This document shows, in pieces, positions 4,542 through 6,075 of a DNA stretch of 6,075 nucleotides. A program made the position numbers and the translations under genes. The DNA comes from an uncultured Eubacteriaceae bacterium (GTDB lineage: Bacteria; Bacillota; Clostridia; Eubacteriales; Eubacteriaceae), in the NCBI GenBank assembly GCA_947630385.1, contig CANRHG010000119.1, positions 1-6,075 on the forward strand, given 5' to 3'. The first letter of the stretch is position 1, and each line of letters begins with the position of its first letter. The notes below the pieces were generated by a model. That model worked only from the letters and a program-made list of their open reading frames with translations, did not search any database and had not been told where the DNA came from.

Positions 4542-6075
4542 ATGACACACGAGTACCTTTTAATAGAAAAAACCCGAACAACCGCAATTTACAATTACAA
4601 GAGTTAGAAGGACGCCAAGAACGTATCACTTTTACCATCGACGACGAGATCTTAAGAGACGAAGAATCGATCACTTACCTGGCCAAATCCGGAAAGAAAA
4701 CCGGCTACCTCAGAGAATTTTATCCCAGTTCCGCCCTTCAAAAAGCGAACGGGTATCTTCTCGTTCGTAATATCGACAACAACGTACAATTCGACAAAGA
4801 AGATAAGACCAGCCGGCCGGACCTCAACTTTGACGCGGATAACGACAAATTTACCGACTTTCTAAAAGTGGTCCAACATCTACGCTCCAGTGACAGCAAA
4901 GAAGACTCCTTTTTTCCCGACTCCACTCTGTTTATCTGCACCGACATAAAAAGCTGCCACCCCGCTTATTCCTGGACCGAGCGAGATCCCAACAAACAAT
5001 TTTTAAACGAGTATATCGAAAACTTCAAGATCTCCGCGACGGCAAACGAAAAAAAGCTGCGCCCGGTTTTGATGTTACTTAAATCTTTGATCGACCTCGA
5101 GCTGGATTTTTTAAAAAAATTTGAAAAATTTAAAACCAGTTTAGAACCTGTTTACCTTGACCTGGATAAAAATAACTTTTTAGTAACCAAAAACAAGAAA
5201 TTCGTGGAAATGTCCGATCTTGAAGTGATCAATCCGGTCCTTCTTGAAGGAAAGTCTGCCAAAAAAGATCTCTTTGCCTCACTGGGAAACCTCTTGCTCG
5301 AATGGCTCCAGTCCGAACCTTACAAAGCTAAGACAAAAGCGCTACGCTTATACATCGACCAGTCCGAAATTATTGGAAATTCAGATCTGAAGTACGAATA
5401 TATCATCAAAGAAAAGTTGACGGACTTTCTCGAGATCGCCTATAGCAACAAAAAGAAAAAAGATCTAAAGGACATGGCCGATCTCCTCAAAGATATTATT
5501 CAGATATTAAAGAGACCGAAATACTATCAAAAGTTAAAAACAAAAGGGAACGAAGTAAAGGACATCAACTCAAAGACGTTTGTTCAACATAGAAAAAACG
5601 TGATCGATGCGCTAGTTAAAAATCCTGTCAGTAAGGTCGTAACACTAACGGATAATGACCCAATCAACGTTTTGATCATCGGCTTTGGCCTCAACGGTCA
5701 GGCTACCCTCGACGACATCTTACCGATTCTACAGTTACGCAATCATCCTTTAAACGTGACCATTTTCGATAAGAGGATAGATGAACTTTATGAAGATTAT
5801 TTCGGAGCCAGGGAAGGCCTTTTAGACTACCTCGAAATCGAAAAAATCACAAACGGCGAAGTTAAAAAAAATGAACCTGAAAAAGCTTTAAGTGGAATAC
5901 ATCTACGTTTCGAGAATCCCGACGAATACGGCTGCGATTTTTCCAACAAGGCTTTAGATTACAAAGAAGGCCTACAAAGCATTTTATTACCCGAAGACGG
6001 AAAAACGTACAATTATATTTTTATCTCTCTTGGCGATAACCAAACGACCAAAGAAGTAGGCAAAGAAGCTAAAAA
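4538..6075 (+). CDS. degenerate protein-kinase-like domain fused to a Rossmann (TrkA-N-like) domain, 3' end missing
   Basis: The frame is open from 4538 to the window end: 512 codons, no stop. Residues about 44-235 resemble the divergent kinases of Clostridia. 'GYLREFYPSS' (56-65) matches their YxLKEFYP segment, with Arg59 where the ATP-binding Lys is expected. 'YLDLDKNNFLV' (206-216) keeps the HxDxKxxN spacing with Asp208 and Asn213, but has Tyr for His and Asp for Lys. Asp227 in 'SDLE' sits 19 residues on, where the DFG Asp belongs. Residues about 285-365 are Lys-rich and helical. Residues 376-500 form a Rossmann fold: 'INVLIIGFGLNGQATL' (376-391) with GxGxxG at 382-387, Asp411 ending the second strand ('TIFDKR'), and a later strand 'YIFISLGD' (493-500). 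This suggests NAD or nucleotide binding, as in TrkA-N domains. A signalling or sensing role is inference. The gene looks more A/T-rich than the operon before it. No membrane segment is seen in the part present. Confidence 0.75.
   Translation, partial: MNDTRVPFNRKNPNNRNLQLQELEGRQERITFTIDDEILRDEESITYLAKSGKKTGYLREFYPSSALQKANGYLLVRNIDNNVQFDKEDKTSRPDLNFDADNDKFTDFLKVVQHLRSSDSKEDSFFPDSTLFICTDIKSCHPAYSWTERDPNKQFLNEYIENFKISATANEKKLRPVLMLLKSLIDLELDFLKKFEKFKTSLEPVYLDLDKNNFLVTKNKKFVEMSDLEVINPVLLEGKSAKKDLFASLGNLLLEWLQSEPYKAKTKALRLYIDQSEIIGNSDLKYEYIIKEKLTDFLEIAYSNKKKKDLKDMADLLKDIIQILKRPKYYQKLKTKGNEVKDINSKTFVQHRKNVIDALVKNPVSKVVTLTDNDPINVLIIGFGLNGQATLDDILPILQLRNHPLNVTIFDKRIDELYEDYFGAREGLLDYLEIEKITNGEVKKNEPEKALSGIHLRFENPDEYGCDFSNKALDYKEGLQSILLPEDGKTYNYIFISLGDNQTTKEVGKEAK

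Noticed and set aside
1..6075. CRISPR array, insertion sequence, attachment site or phage genes
   Set aside because: No regularly spaced repeats, transposase or integrase motifs, or terminal repeats were found; the tRNA gene shows no duplicated 3' end within the window.

Overview
The window looks like chromosomal DNA of a low-to-moderate GC Bacillota (Firmicutes), possibly a Clostridia- or Erysipelotrichia-like anaerobe. The signs are a strong GGAGG Shine-Dalgarno, a textbook extended -10 promoter, a CcpA-cre-like palindrome, a Clostridia-style degenerate kinase (KEFYP-like motif) and tightly overlapping genes. TGA acts as a stop and TGG encodes Trp, so the code is standard. The genus cannot be named from what is visible.

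Layout: (1) 1-76, minus strand: a tRNA-Pro(CGG) with its own near-consensus promoter at 90-118. (2) 127-717, plus strand: a divergent YjbQ/UPF0047-family protein that has lost the family's conserved histidines and gained a long charged tail. (3) 729-4418, plus strand: one compact transcription unit. It starts at an extended -10 promoter and runs through a 48-residue Lys-rich single-pass membrane protein, rlmH (23S rRNA pseudouridine-1915 methyltransferase), proA (gamma-glutamyl phosphate reductase), a monoacylglycerol-lipase-like alpha/beta hydrolase and two tandem, paralogous hotdog-fold thioesterase-like proteins. It ends at a clear intrinsic terminator. Four of the five junctions overlap by 4-8 bases; the other is 1 base. 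(4) 4419-4537: a short regulatory gap with a cre/LacI-type palindrome and a second perfect inverted repeat. (5) 4538 to the end: a large, incomplete gene for a degenerate protein-kinase-like domain joined to a Rossmann nucleotide-binding domain of TrkA-N type.

How the genes work together: rlmH and proA are housekeeping genes (ribosome modification, proline synthesis), and no proB is present. The hydrolase and the two hotdog proteins suggest a small acyl-ester/acyl-thioester module carried behind them by translational coupling. The most unusual items are the kinase-like/Rossmann fusion, the paired hotdog proteins that both lack the canonical HGG histidine, and the histidine-less YjbQ relative. 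All functional statements rest on motif recognition by eye; no search was run.
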